In this document: one piece after another, positions 35,732-43,792 of the stretch | How the letters are laid out: the number at the start of each line of letters is the position of its first letter | How positions within the stretch are numbered: the first letter of the stretch is position 1 | DNA from: Methylovulum sp. | Lineage (GTDB): Bacteria; Pseudomonadota; Gammaproteobacteria; Methylococcales; Methylomonadaceae | Reading direction: 5' to 3' | DNA: 64,000 nt | NCBI GenBank assembly: GCA_028712695.1 | Contig: JAQTQZ010000002.1 | Span: 62,001-126,000, forward strand | The notes under the pieces: generated by a model | Told to the model about the DNA's origin: nothing | The model's database searches: none | Seen by the model: the letters and a program-made list of their open reading frames with translations, nothing else | Made by a program: the position numbers and the translations under genes

Positions 35732-35835
35732 AATATACTTTAGACGGTCAAGTTTTCGGTTTTTTATGTAGGGTACGCGGTGCGTACCCTACATAAAAAT
35801 ATAAAAACCGTAAACATGACCGTTCAGAGTATATT
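35732..35835. mobile_element. 104-bp inverted-repeat element (MITE-like)
   Basis: Left end AATATACTTTAGACGGTCA... and reverse-complemented right end AATATACTCTGAACGGTCA... match for about 47 bases, including CGGTTTTT, and converge on the perfect core TATGTAGGGTACGC/GCGTACCCTACATA. The core arms equal those of the family B repeat at 25645. There is no coding capacity; the short track ORF beginning here is an accident of the repeat. Confidence 0.75.
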
Positions 35836-36148
35836 CTCAGTTGCCCAAAAAACTACCCTGCCATTTTGTTGTTTAATTGGATGCCTGCTTCTTCCAACTC
35901 AGGGCCAATCACTTCCGATGGCTTGGCCTGCTTTGCCGACGTCACTGATACCACTGCCAACATCCGATACTATTGATTTAAACAATGGATTTATTTAGCT
36001 ATTGGATATTTATTAAAAATACCAAAACACCCGAAACTCCCAATTACACGTGTAGGTTTTTCGAAGACGAGCGATGGGACAGGATAGGGCAGGACAGTGC
36101 GGTAAATTATGTGCTTTATCTACATTGATTTACCAGAGACCCAGCCAC
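35836..36148. other. Gene-free stretch before the dead transposase
   Basis: About 310 bases with no supported gene. The track ORF at 35780-35998 starts inside the inverted-repeat element and has no recognisable domain. No tRNA or regulatory palindrome was seen. Confidence 0.5.
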
Positions 36149-36893
36149 ATCGAACTTTACCAATGGACTGATGCAGTTGTCATGCGTTTTTTAAGCCTCA
36201 ATAAGTCACAAGCCACCGGTTTGCACTATGGAGTTTCGGGATAATCCTGCCCGCTCATGCGGTTTAAGTACCGTGGCTGATATGTTGGCGCCGCTATTGG
36301 GTCAACCGTTCAACACCGCACGCGAACGAGTGTCCGATACGTGCCGCGACGAAGCCGGTATCAAAGTGGGGGCTAACGGGCGGAGCCCGATGTCACCGTC
36401 TGTTAGGTGACGCTGGCTGGGTGGGCAAACAATTGGTTGTGGGGATTGATATCACTTGTTTGGGTAAGCGCTTCGTGGTGTTGATGAACAGCACTTTGTA
36501 CCGAGGGAGTGCTGTTCCGGTGGCTTGGAAAGTGTTGAAGGCATAGCAAAAACACCCATGGAAGCCGGAATGGGTGGCGTTGGCACACGTCCAAGAACGT
36601 GTACCAACGGATTGGACGGTGATTGTGCTGGCTGCTCAAGGCTTAGAACGTGTTTTAAAAGCTGCTGCGCGACCCGATTGCTACGTTGCGAAGATGTGGA
36701 AATCCTTATGTACATCCAGCACACTCCGGTTCCTGCGCTCCGTGCGTCTCGGCAACCGGCCTGTCCTTAAGGCTCCCCTTGTGAGGACATCTATGCTGTC
36801 GTTGCACTCGATCCGCTCGCGACACTTTGTAAAACACATTCTTATATGCCAAGTGGCTGTTTCAGGGGGTCGCTAAACTGGGTTGGTATCCGC
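36149..36893 (+). pseudogene. Degraded transposase (IS4-superfamily-like), split by a MITE and truncated
   Basis: Pieces of one transposase appear in order but in different frames: IELYQWTDAVVMRFLSLNKSQ; RDNPARSCGLSTVADMLAPL and LLGQPFNTARERVSD; VVGIDITCLGKRFVVLMNST with LYRGSAVPVAWKVLKA; an in-frame TAG; then WKPEWVALAHVQERVPTDWT and VIVLAAQGL. A 196-base insertion follows, after which YAKWLFQGVAKLGWYPP continues in frame. The sequence is then cut at about 36893 by IS1 DNA. At least one frameshift, one stop and the insertion make it nonfunctional. The family label is from the YRGxAxPVAWKVL pattern. Confidence 0.75.
36646..36841. mobile_element. 196-bp MITE with TTA target duplication inside a transposase pseudogene
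   Basis: Terminal inverted repeats GAACGTGTTTTA and (reverse complement) GAATGTGTTTTA extend imperfectly through GCGCGACC/CGCGAGCG. TTA precedes (36643-36645) and follows (36842-36844) the element. Removing the element and one TTA joins AAQGL directly to YAKWLFQ in frame, reconstructing a continuous transposase motif. There is no internal gene. Confidence 0.85.
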
Positions 36894-37176
36894 CACAAGG
36901 TCGGCGGCTTTTTTTTAACATGTTGATGACGGTGTTCTTATCGATTTTCAATGCACGGGCGGTATCACGGATACCGCCGCCATTGCTAGCCATCGCCAAA
37001 GCCTGTTCTTTAACGGCCAGTTCGCATGCCCGATAACGGTACGTTAGCATGAAGGTTTTAGTCGGACAATTCGGTGTTTGGCAACGGTAACGCTGCTCTC
37101 CGTGGGCATTACGCCCCACTTTCATTAGATTGTTACTGCCGCATTTCGGGCAAGTGATTTCTTGATAGTTTGTCAT
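36862..37176 (-). pseudogene. Truncated IS1-family InsA-like gene
   Basis: The product starts MTNYQEITCPKCGSNNLMKVG and carries the four-cysteine zinc ribbon of IS1 N-terminal proteins (CPKCG...CQTPNC), then the HTH part NGGGIRDTARALKIDKNTVINML. After LKKSRRP the match ends, and no catalytic InsB-type DDE part follows; the DNA beyond belongs to the dead transposase. The element was thus cut at about 36900. The track starts at 37194; ATG 37176 is equally likely. Confidence 0.75.
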
Positions 37177-37267
37177 AGCAAAAGTGTGTTTCATATTTCA
37201 CCCACTCCCGTTTTAAAAATAACCTGCTTAACCCAACCGCTTTTTTGTGGACAATCTCACTTTACGG

Positions 37268-37471
37268 TTACGAGCGGCCTTTTATCGCCTTGTTAGACGC
37301 TTTCATCAAAGCAATCCGCAAGGCACCGGTCACGCTGTCCCCCAAGCCCAAGCGGCCTGCGAAAGCGGGTATTAAGATCATCGATACCAAGGCAAGGCCT
37401 GTGCCTATCAATATTGCGCTGGTATCATTTAATTGTTGTCCTGTTGTCATGTTTGCCAACTCTTGTTTCAT
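37268..37471 (-). CDS. Small single-pass membrane protein, hypothetical
   Basis: 67 residues with one membrane helix (SAILIGTGLALVSMILIPAFAG) and a basic C-terminal tail (LMKASNKAIKGRS). GAGG lies about nine bases before the ATG. The composition resembles small inner-membrane proteins found beside heavy-metal ATPase genes (DUF5132-like in overall form), and copper genes lie 6 kb to the right. The family is not confirmed. The overlapping plus-strand ORF is taken as a shadow. Confidence 0.5.
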   Translation of the reverse strand: MKQELANMTTGQQLNDTSAILIGTGLALVSMILIPAFAGRLGLGDSVTGALRIALMKASNKAIKGRS

Positions 37472-37675
37472 CTTGCTAAACCTCTAAGCTAATAAACCAC
37501 CGGTAAATGTTCATATAGTCAATCAAGCATAAAAGATGCCAGCTAAATAAATCTACGCCACATAGCTAACCCATTGTTTAAAATAAATTTATTTCAACCC
37601 GCCTGTTGCGCTACACTTATTGCTAAACGATGGCTAACCGTTTGCAAATAGGCACAGGCTTTTTTCTATCGCGGA

Positions 37676-37693
37676 CTGTGTGATATGACACAG
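37676..37693. promoter_or_regulatory. Operator-like palindrome CTGTGT-N6-ACACAG
   Basis: A perfect 6+6 palindrome with a 6-base centre (GATATG). The 12-mer GTGATATGACAC inside it recurs at 37754 in the hairpin arm. It may be a regulator-binding site for a divergent gene, or repeat debris. Confidence 0.35.
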
Positions 37694-37740
37694 TTATTAC
37701 AGAGACCATGAAAGCCATACGGCTATTTTTCCAATCTTTT

Positions 37741-37798
37741 TATAAAAAATCAGGTGATATGACACACTTGGATGCGTCATATCACCTGATTTTTTATA
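37741..37798. terminator. Very long perfect hairpin (23-bp arms)
   Basis: TATAAAAAATCAGGTGATATGAC and its exact reverse complement flank a 12-base loop. The A and T runs at the outer arm ends fit a bidirectional intrinsic terminator, although it sits between divergent genes, where a terminator is unexpected. An insertion-sequence-derived palindrome is the alternative. Confidence 0.5.
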
Positions 37799-37881
37799 AG
37801 TGACCAAACCTTTACGTTGTCCACTGCGCCGCAAGTTAACCGTATAATTGTCTAGGCAGCCCCATCCTAACGGCTGTTAAC

Positions 37882-39015
37882 TTGCCTTCCCCCATTTTTT
37901 TCAAATCATCAATGAATTGCTGCCTATCCCCTATTAGCCCTTATTCCGTAAAACTGCCGCGCAACGATTTCCGGGCGATGGTTAAGCTTGTGCACCTGTT
38001 ATATAAGCTCAGTAAAAACAATGCTTATCAGGCGCTGCTTGAAGATAACCTGCCAACCACTGCGCAAGTCAATCCGGGCCATCATGCTGTTATGATGGGC
38101 TATGATTTCCATCTGAGCGAGTCCGTGCCTAAACTGATAGAAGTGAACACCAATGCCGGAGGCGCTTGGTATGCTTATTTGTGTGCAGAGCCTTTGGCAA
38201 ACGGCTTTGCCGGGCGCATGGCCGACCGGTTGCTGGTCTCTTTTTTAACGGAATATGCCTTATTCAAGCAAGACAAAAGGGCACGCCCTAAAAGTATTGT
38301 GATTCTTGACAGCCTTCCCGAAAGCCAATTTCTTTATCCGGAAATGCAGGTTTTTGCCGACTTGTTCAAACAAGCGGGGATTACGGCATTCATTGCCGAC
38401 CCCGCCCAGCTGAGTGCAAAAGATGGTGCGATTTACATTAACAAGCAACGGATAGACATGGTTTACAATCGCCATTGCGATTTTTATTTGCAAACGCCAG
38501 AACTGGCAATGGTCAGGGATGCTTGGCTAAACGCTCAAGTTTGTCTTAGCCCAAACCCGCGTGTTTATGGCTTGTTAGCGGATAAGCGGCGCCTGGTGTT
38601 ATGGTCTGACGCTGAAAAACTTAAACCGCTTGGCTTGACCGCAACAGAACTTGAACTACTAAGCCAAACCATTCCACCTACCCGAATGCTGGACTCACTC
38701 ACTCCCGAAGAAGCGTGGCATACCCGCAAGCGTTGGGTGTTTAAACCTGATACCGGCTATGCCAGTAAAGGCGTTTATGTCGGCAAAAAACTGACCACGG
38801 CAAAGTTAGCCGATCTGGATGCCCACAATACTGTCATTCAACAATGGATACCGCCGTCAACAAGCAATTTCAGTGATGAGTTACCGTTTAAAACCGACTT
38901 TCGGTTATTTGCCTACCGTGACCGGATTCTTGGCATTTCGGCGCGGCTTTATCAAGGACAGGTGACTAATCTACGCACCCCGCACGGCGGTTTTGCCAAG
39001 GTGCTTATTGTTTAG
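37882..39015 (+). CDS. Predicted ATP-grasp-like enzyme of unknown substrate
   Basis: Up to 377 residues. Conserved-looking blocks are KLIEVNTNAGGAWYAYL, RIDMVYNRHCDFYL, CLSPNPRVYGLLADKRRLVLW, RKRWVFKPDTGYASKGVYVG, NTVIQQWIPP and KTDFRLFAYRDRILGISARLYQG with a final GGFAKVLI. The Lys in VFKP, the glycine-rich following loop and the DxR...NxxxxxGG-type ending suggest an ATP-grasp carboxylate-amine ligase, perhaps related to glutathionylspermidine-synthase-like proteins. The track start is TTG 37882; ATG 37912 in the same frame is an alternative. Neither has a clear ribosome site. Confidence 0.6.
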   Translation: MPSPIFFKSSMNCCLSPISPYSVKLPRNDFRAMVKLVHLLYKLSKNNAYQALLEDNLPTTAQVNPGHHAVMMGYDFHLSESVPKLIEVNTNAGGAWYAYLCAEPLANGFAGRMADRLLVSFLTEYALFKQDKRARPKSIVILDSLPESQFLYPEMQVFADLFKQAGITAFIADPAQLSAKDGAIYINKQRIDMVYNRHCDFYLQTPELAMVRDAWLNAQVCLSPNPRVYGLLADKRRLVLWSDAEKLKPLGLTATELELLSQTIPPTRMLDSLTPEEAWHTRKRWVFKPDTGYASKGVYVGKKLTTAKLADLDAHNTVIQQWIPPSTSNFSDELPFKTDFRLFAYRDRILGISARLYQGQVTNLRTPHGGFAKVLIV

Positions 39016-39052
39016 TTATGCGCCGCATTTATACGGCGCACCTGTTAAAGAA

Positions 39053-39907
39053 TTATTGAAAAACTTTGTTTGTTTTTATCCATTGAGCTGCCATTCTTTT
39101 AGCTGCCCTAGAATTTGGGTGAGAATCGCTACTAGGTGGTGTGCTATTTGGCCCGATAGTAAATAATGAAAGGGAATAATCTGTAGCATCGTGTATATTT
39201 TGAAGATCGACTAAAGCCACTTTTTTTGAGCTGGTGGAATTATAAGTAGTTACTAAACTCCTGATGGAAGCATTAAGCTCTAAAATTAGAGTATTACTAT
39301 TGCAGTCTCCGTTAGGAGCATCATGTTCATGGTTACTACAATACCAATCCACATTATTAACTTTTGGGTAAGTCATAGCGACAACATCAAAACCAGAAGA
39401 TTGTAGTTGTGCCCAGACTTGGGTTAAACAGCTATTGATGGCTGGTAGACTTGTAACAAGATAATGCCCTAAATAGTCATTGCCTCCAATCAGTACACTA
39501 ACAATCTTAATACCTTTAGCTAGTGCAGGATTTATGACTTTATTATTAAGGTTTTGTAGTAAAGATTTTGGGTCTGGAAACGTATTGCTATAACCGTCAC
39601 AAGTAGCTCCACCTTCACCAACATTTAACCCAAGGGCATACCCATTTACTCTATCAGAATAGTTTAGATAAGTACCATAAGCTTTATCTGCCGGATGTAT
39701 GACTTGATACGCATCTGTTGTCCCCCACAAGCAATCCCCCGTGTTGTAAGTAACAGTAGCGCCATTACTTAATAATCTTTGACAATTCCCTGTTTGCTGC
39801 GTAAAGCTATCACCAGCAGTAGCAACCAAAGTTAAAGTTGTAGCGTTAGCTTGCCATGTGCAGCAAAGTAAAATCAAACTAGCTATTTGCAAAAGTATCT
39901 TCTTCAT
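39053..39907 (-). CDS. Secreted SGNH/GDSL-type hydrolase
   Basis: The ATG at 39907 starts a signal peptide (MKKILLQIASLILLCCTWQANA|TT). The SGNH blocks are visible: block I ATAGDSFTQ with the nucleophile Ser, block II glycine in LNVGEGGATCDG, block III IGGNDYLGH, and block V DSHPNSRAAKR with the catalytic Asp and His. It is a predicted secreted esterase or lipase-like hydrolase; the substrate is unknown. Several Cys residues suggest disulfides, and export by the type II system at 54-64 kb is possible. The AT-rich codon use fits an acquired gene. Confidence 0.85.
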   Translation of the reverse strand: MKKILLQIASLILLCCTWQANATTLTLVATAGDSFTQQTGNCQRLLSNGATVTYNTGDCLWGTTDAYQVIHPADKAYGTYLNYSDRVNGYALGLNVGEGGATCDGYSNTFPDPKSLLQNLNNKVINPALAKGIKIVSVLIGGNDYLGHYLVTSLPAINSCLTQVWAQLQSSGFDVVAMTYPKVNNVDWYCSNHEHDAPNGDCNSNTLILELNASIRSLVTTYNSTSSKKVALVDLQNIHDATDYSLSLFTIGPNSTPPSSDSHPNSRAAKRMAAQWIKTNKVFQ

Positions 39908-40053
39908 TTTATTTCTCAAGCCGTCAAGGGTGGCTTATTACCCGTAAATTTGTTTGTTAAAAGTGCATAACAACGAGCTCAAGGCGACGGGTTACCGCCG
40001 GTGGCGCAGCTAAAAAATGTTCAGCCGCGCCTTAGCTATGTCCGTTATGTAGG

Positions 40054-40116
40054 GTGGGCAGCGCTGTTTTGCCCAACGCTTTATCCGTAATCTGTGGGCA
40101 AAACGGCGCTGCCCAC
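40054..40116. repeat. Palindromic repeat GTGGGCAGCGCTGTTTTGCCC
   Basis: GTGGGCAGCGCTGTTTTGCCC and GGGCAAAACGGCGCTGCCCAC form a long hairpin with one mismatch around a 21-base loop, preceded by TGTAGG. It resembles the family A and B repeats in layout but has its own arm sequence. Confidence 0.8.
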
Positions 40117-40177
40117 GCTAAAAAGGTTTAGCCATGACGCACAAAAACGTATTTTTGCACTCCAGACCAGACCACAT

Positions 40178-40549
40178 TCATTTTTCCTGATCGTCAGAGA
40201 CCACGGCAGGTGATGTTTTGCTGGCTTGCTGGCTAACCGCCAACATATTTTTAAAATCCTGTTTTTGCCTTAGCATAAAATCCTTGCCATGTTCTGCGGA
40301 GTGGTTTGAAAGCGCGATAATCTCTTTGCGGTACTTGTGGGTGAAATAACCCGCAATAATACCGGCACCAAACGTCACCAACGGATTTTTCGCCAACGTA
40401 TTGATAATTCCGCCACCCGTCTGGACAATAACCGTTGCCGCGACGCCAGTCGCAACCCCTATGGCAATCGTGTCAACTTTGGATGGCGATTTTTCTTCCG
40501 CCACTTGCTTGGTGATTATTGAATCAGCCTCTTCTGCCAGATGCCTCAT
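40178..40549 (-). CDS. Small membrane protein, paralogue of the gene at 43793
   Basis: 123 residues with hydrophobic stretches (TIAIGVATGVAATVIVQTGGG and PLVTFGAGIIAGYFTHKY) and the motif GYFTHKYRKEIIA...GKDFMLRQKQDF. The gene at 43793 has the matching GYLIYKYRKEIIA...GKDFVLQQKESL, so they are homologous. The function is unknown; its relative lies in a copper-ATPase cluster. An IS1-family element is inserted 112 bases upstream of this gene, between it and the rest of the cluster. Confidence 0.7.
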   Translation of the reverse strand: MRHLAEEADSIITKQVAEEKSPSKVDTIAIGVATGVAATVIVQTGGGIINTLAKNPLVTFGAGIIAGYFTHKYRKEIIALSNHSAEHGKDFMLRQKQDFKNMLAVSQQASKTSPAVVSDDQEK

Positions 40550-40661
40550 GATTTACCTCGTGTTATGTTTAAAAATAAAAAATTAATAGTTACTGTGTTA
40601 GAAACGCGCTCGGATGGGGCTATTGCGTTCTACGCATGGTAACCCGTGAAATTAAGTTTTG

Positions 40662-41463
40662 GGTAGTGGCATCACACTAACTGATAGCCTAAAATCCGTG
40701 TCCCTCAGTTTAAGCCCATACCACCATTAAAGATGATAGCCACCACCACGATTCACACTTGCCGGGCTTGTGGAAGCACGGACATTGTCAAAAACGGGCT
40801 GAACGCCTACGGCAACCAACAATACCGCTGCAAAGCCTGTGGCGGATTCAAGGTGTTCGAGCCGAAGCAACGCTATAGCGATGCCCGGAAGGAGGAAATC
40901 CTAAGGGCGTACCAAGAGCGGGCAAGCCTACGTGGCGTTTGCCGTATTTTTGGGGTGTCCCGGACGGCACTGACACGGTGGCTGGCGGCAAAACTTGAAG
41001 GCTTGCACGCCCTGGAAGACACGCTCGAACCCGTCCAAGCAGGGGATGTGCTGGAAATGGACGAGGTCTGGTCATTTGTCGGGCAACGGCACGCCAAAGT
41101 GTGGCTGTGGACGGTCTTATGCCGCCGCACCCGCCAGATCATCGCCTTCGTCAACGGCGACCGCAGCCAGAAAACTTGCGAAGCCCTTTGGGAAGCCATC
41201 CCGGCGGACTACAAACACTGCCGCACCTTCAGCGACTTTTGGGCGTGTTACCAAGCAGTTTTCCCCGCCGAAACCCATACGTCCGGCGGCCAGGAAACCG
41301 GACAGACCAACCACATGGAACGCTGGAACAACACCTTGCGCCAACGCCTTGGCAGACTGACCAGAAAAACCCTCTCATTTTCCAAATCGTTCTGGTGGCA
41401 TGACAAGATTATCCATTGGTTTATCATTTCTTATAACCTATCAGTTATAAAGTAGCCACTACC
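40662..41463 (+). mobile_element. Complete IS1-family insertion sequence with 8-bp target duplication
   Basis: An 802-base element. The left end GGTAGTGGCATCACACTAACTGATAG and the reverse complement of the right end GGTAGTGGCTACTTTATAACTGATAG agree at 20 of 26 positions. AAGTTTTG is directly repeated on both sides (40654-40661 and 41464-41471), a target duplication of a size usual for IS1. It carries one intact transposase ORF. Confidence 0.9.
40733..41455 (+). CDS. IS1-family transposase (single ORF)
   Basis: 240 residues with the IS1 architecture fused in one frame. The N-terminal zinc ribbon is CRACGSTDIVKNG...CKACGGF, then an HTH (RGVCRIFGVSRTALTRWL), then the catalytic domain with MDEVWSFVGQR, AFVNGDRSQKTCEALW and the Glu of NHMERWNNTLRQRLGRLTRKT. 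No frameshift signal is needed, unlike classical two-ORF IS1. The ORF is intact and flanked by inverted repeats, so it may be active. Confidence 0.93.
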   Translation: MIATTTIHTCRACGSTDIVKNGLNAYGNQQYRCKACGGFKVFEPKQRYSDARKEEILRAYQERASLRGVCRIFGVSRTALTRWLAAKLEGLHALEDTLEPVQAGDVLEMDEVWSFVGQRHAKVWLWTVLCRRTRQIIAFVNGDRSQKTCEALWEAIPADYKHCRTFSDFWACYQAVFPAETHTSGGQETGQTNHMERWNNTLRQRLGRLTRKTLSFSKSFWWHDKIIHWFIISYNLSVIK

Positions 41464-41498
41464 AAGTTTTGCTCAAGCCATAACCAGCCACTATCGGG

Positions 41499-43268
41499 CT
41501 AATGAAAAAAATGGTTAAGCTGCGCCAAAAAATTTTCACTGTCCCTATAACCAATAATCCGTAAAGGTTGTTGTGCCTGTTGGTCAGGATTGAAAAACAG
41601 GATCGCCGGCGGGCCTACCAGCTCAAATCGTTTCATCAAAGTCTGATGGTCGGGGGTGTTTTGGGTCACATCCGCTTGTAATAGCACTGCTTTTGCCAAC
41701 GCATCTTGAACTCTAGGATCAGCAAAAGTGTAATGCGTCATTTCCTTACAGGCGACGCACCAGTCCGCATAAAAATCCAGCATAACCCATTGACGTTTGG
41801 CACGCGCAGCCGCCAGCACTTGGCCGAGTTCATCGTGCGAACTGACTTGCTGAAACGGCAACAGCTTAGTCGTTTCGCATGCAATGGCGGCAGTACACAA
41901 CAATTGCAGCGTATCGCGTTGTTGTGTGGTAAAAATGCCCGCCGTCAATAGCAGGCCGTAAATCAACGCTACCGTGACCGCGCTTTTCCAAAACCGCTTC
42001 CAGCCCAGATAAACAATAGGGATAATCAACAACAATCCCCACAGTATCAGGCTAACGGCAGGCGTTGCAATCCGGTTTAATAGCCATACGGCGACCGCCA
42101 ATAAACCCATGCCAAAAAAGGCTTTGGTGAAGTCCATCCAACGTCCCGATTTGGGCAGCAATTTTCCGGCGGATGTCCCTATGATGAGCAGCGGTATGCC
42201 CATACCCAAACCCAAAAAAAACAAGGCCAAGCCACCCAACAGGGCATCGCCGGTCTGGCCTATGTAAATCAACGCGCCCGCTAGCGGGGCAGTCACGCAT
42301 GGCCCGACCGCCAACGCTGACAACACGCCCATTATCGCCGCACCCAACAAATTGCCGCCTTGTTGCTTGGAACTTGCGGTTAATAGTCGGGTTTGCAAAA
42401 ATGCGGGCATTTGCAAATGGAACACACCAAACATGGATAGTGCCAATAAAACGAACACGCCGCTGAAAGCGATAATCGCCATGGGTTCTTGGAAAAAAAC
42501 CTGGAGATTATTGCCAAATAGTCCGGCCAACACCCCGAACAACGTATAAGTCAGCGCCGAAGCCAAAACATAACCCAACGATAGGGTAAACGCTCTAAGC
42601 GTCGTGATCCCCTCACTTTGACCGACGATGATGCCGGACAAAATAGGGATCATCGGGAACACACACGGGGTAAAGGCCAGCAACAAACCAAAACCCAGAA
42701 AACTCAACATAACCAAACCAGTTGATTTACCATTGAATGAAGCCGCGATGCTGTCTTGTTCAGTAATCAGCGAGGTGAACTGGTTTATTACTGTGGACAA
42801 TCTCCAACTGTCCCCAGCATACTCCGGCAAATCAACTTCGACGGTTTTGTGGGTGGGCATATAGCAGACACCTGCTTCGGCGCAACCCTGAAACGTGACT
42901 TCCAAAGCCAATTTATCAAGTTTTGGGTTGTGGCGTTGCAGGTGGACGTCAATTTCAACAGACTGCTGATAAATTTCAGCCATACCCAAAAACGGGTCGT
43001 TTTTGTTTTTCCCGGCGGGGAGATCCGGTTTGTTTACTGTTATGCCTGGCGTTAGCGAACTGAATTTAAGTTTGTCACGATAAAGGTAGTAACCAGGTGC
43101 TATAGTCCAAGCCAGTAATACGCGATTAGCCTGTTCCGGCTTGACGGTCAACTGAAAAGCCTGTCCAGCAGACAAAACAGCGTCGGCATCAAGCGCAAAT
43201 AATGCACCATAAGGGCACAAGCATTGTAGTAAAATTGTAATTTTTAGTGGCACTAACCAGCGACGCAT
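41499..43268 (-). CDS. dsbD: Thiol:disulfide interchange protein DsbD
   Basis: It passes electrons from cytosolic thioredoxin to periplasmic proteins. The N-terminal periplasmic domain has the Cys pair QGCAEAGVCYMP. The eight-helix core includes FTPCVFPMIPILSG and VGPCVTAPLAGAL with the membrane cysteines. The C-terminal thioredoxin-like domain has YADWCVACKEM. The track start is a TTG at 43286; ATG 43268, with AAGAG upstream, gives a better signal peptide. In methanotroph-like copper biology it could support copper-protein maturation. It faces away from the copper cluster. Confidence 0.95.
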   Translation of the reverse strand: MRRWLVPLKITILLQCLCPYGALFALDADAVLSAGQAFQLTVKPEQANRVLLAWTIAPGYYLYRDKLKFSSLTPGITVNKPDLPAGKNKNDPFLGMAEIYQQSVEIDVHLQRHNPKLDKLALEVTFQGCAEAGVCYMPTHKTVEVDLPEYAGDSWRLSTVINQFTSLITEQDSIAASFNGKSTGLVMLSFLGFGLLLAFTPCVFPMIPILSGIIVGQSEGITTLRAFTLSLGYVLASALTYTLFGVLAGLFGNNLQVFFQEPMAIIAFSGVFVLLALSMFGVFHLQMPAFLQTRLLTASSKQQGGNLLGAAIMGVLSALAVGPCVTAPLAGALIYIGQTGDALLGGLALFFLGLGMGIPLLIIGTSAGKLLPKSGRWMDFTKAFFGMGLLAVAVWLLNRIATPAVSLILWGLLLIIPIVYLGWKRFWKSAVTVALIYGLLLTAGIFTTQQRDTLQLLCTAAIACETTKLLPFQQVSSHDELGQVLAAARAKRQWVMLDFYADWCVACKEMTHYTFADPRVQDALAKAVLLQADVTQNTPDHQTLMKRFELVGPPAILFFNPDQQAQQPLRIIGYRDSENFLAQLNHFFH

Positions 43269-43572
43269 ACAGCAACTCTTTTGCAAATTAGATTAACCAC
43301 ACAATATCCATTTGGACAATAGCGGCATTTGGCAGGTGATCAGCAATAATTACGCCACTAAAAAACAGCCAGAAAATATTTCCACCTTTACGGCACAAAT
43401 AATGCGTGTATATTTAACCCGCATTAAATCGGTTTTTTCCAAAACAGGCCTATAGTTAGCATAATCGTGTCACACATTGCGGTGTGTGTTGTTTATTAAA
43501 TCTTGCGGCAGCTACTGGCATTGCATATTATTTACTGGCATTTAAACTTTATCGGCTAATCTTAAAATTCTT
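43269..43572. other. Divergent intergenic region between dsbD and the copper cluster
   Basis: About 300 bases. No gene, repeat or clear operator was seen; it presumably holds promoters for both sides. Confidence 0.5.
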
Positions 43573-43761
43573 ATGCGTAATGATAAAAAAAACTGTGATC
43601 TTTGTGGCTTAGTGGTCGAAGTCGATGGCTTTAAATTACGCACGAAAGATAGCGATAAGCAATTTTGTTGCGAAGGCTGCAAGGGCATTTATGAAATGTT
43701 GCACGGCGATGATGTTTTAACCGAGTCTGATAAGCCAGATAAGCCAGATAAGCCAGATTAA
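43573..43761 (+). CDS. Stand-alone metal-binding domain of the heavy-metal ATPase N-terminal type
   Basis: A 62-residue protein: CDLCGLVVEVDGF and FCCEGCKGIYEMLHGDD match the metal-binding domain usually found at the N-terminus of CcoI/FixI-type copper ATPases, here as a separate gene. It ends with a tandem repeat (DKPDKPDKPD) encoded by repeats of GATAAGCCA. It probably supplies copper to, or regulates, the CopA-type pump 1.1 kb downstream. No strong ribosome site was seen. Confidence 0.75.
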   Translation: MRNDKKNCDLCGLVVEVDGFKLRTKDSDKQFCCEGCKGIYEMLHGDDVLTESDKPDKPDKPD

Positions 43762-43792
43762 CCATTTTATTATCTAAACAAAGGAAATTAAT

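Larger units (their letters stand above)
37472..37881. other. Gene-free stretch with two related palindromes
   Basis: About 410 bases separating divergent genes. It contains CTGTGTGATATGACACAG and the long hairpin listed separately, both carrying GTGATATGACAC. Nothing else was recognised. Confidence 0.6.

Noticed and set aside
35780-35998. 72-residue ORF with a hydrophobic stretch
   Set aside because: It starts inside the 104-bp inverted-repeat element, has no clear ribosome site and no recognisable domain.
37245-37487. 80-residue plus-strand ORF
   Set aside because: It overlaps the minus-strand membrane protein gene, which has a better ribosome site and a convincing helix and tail.
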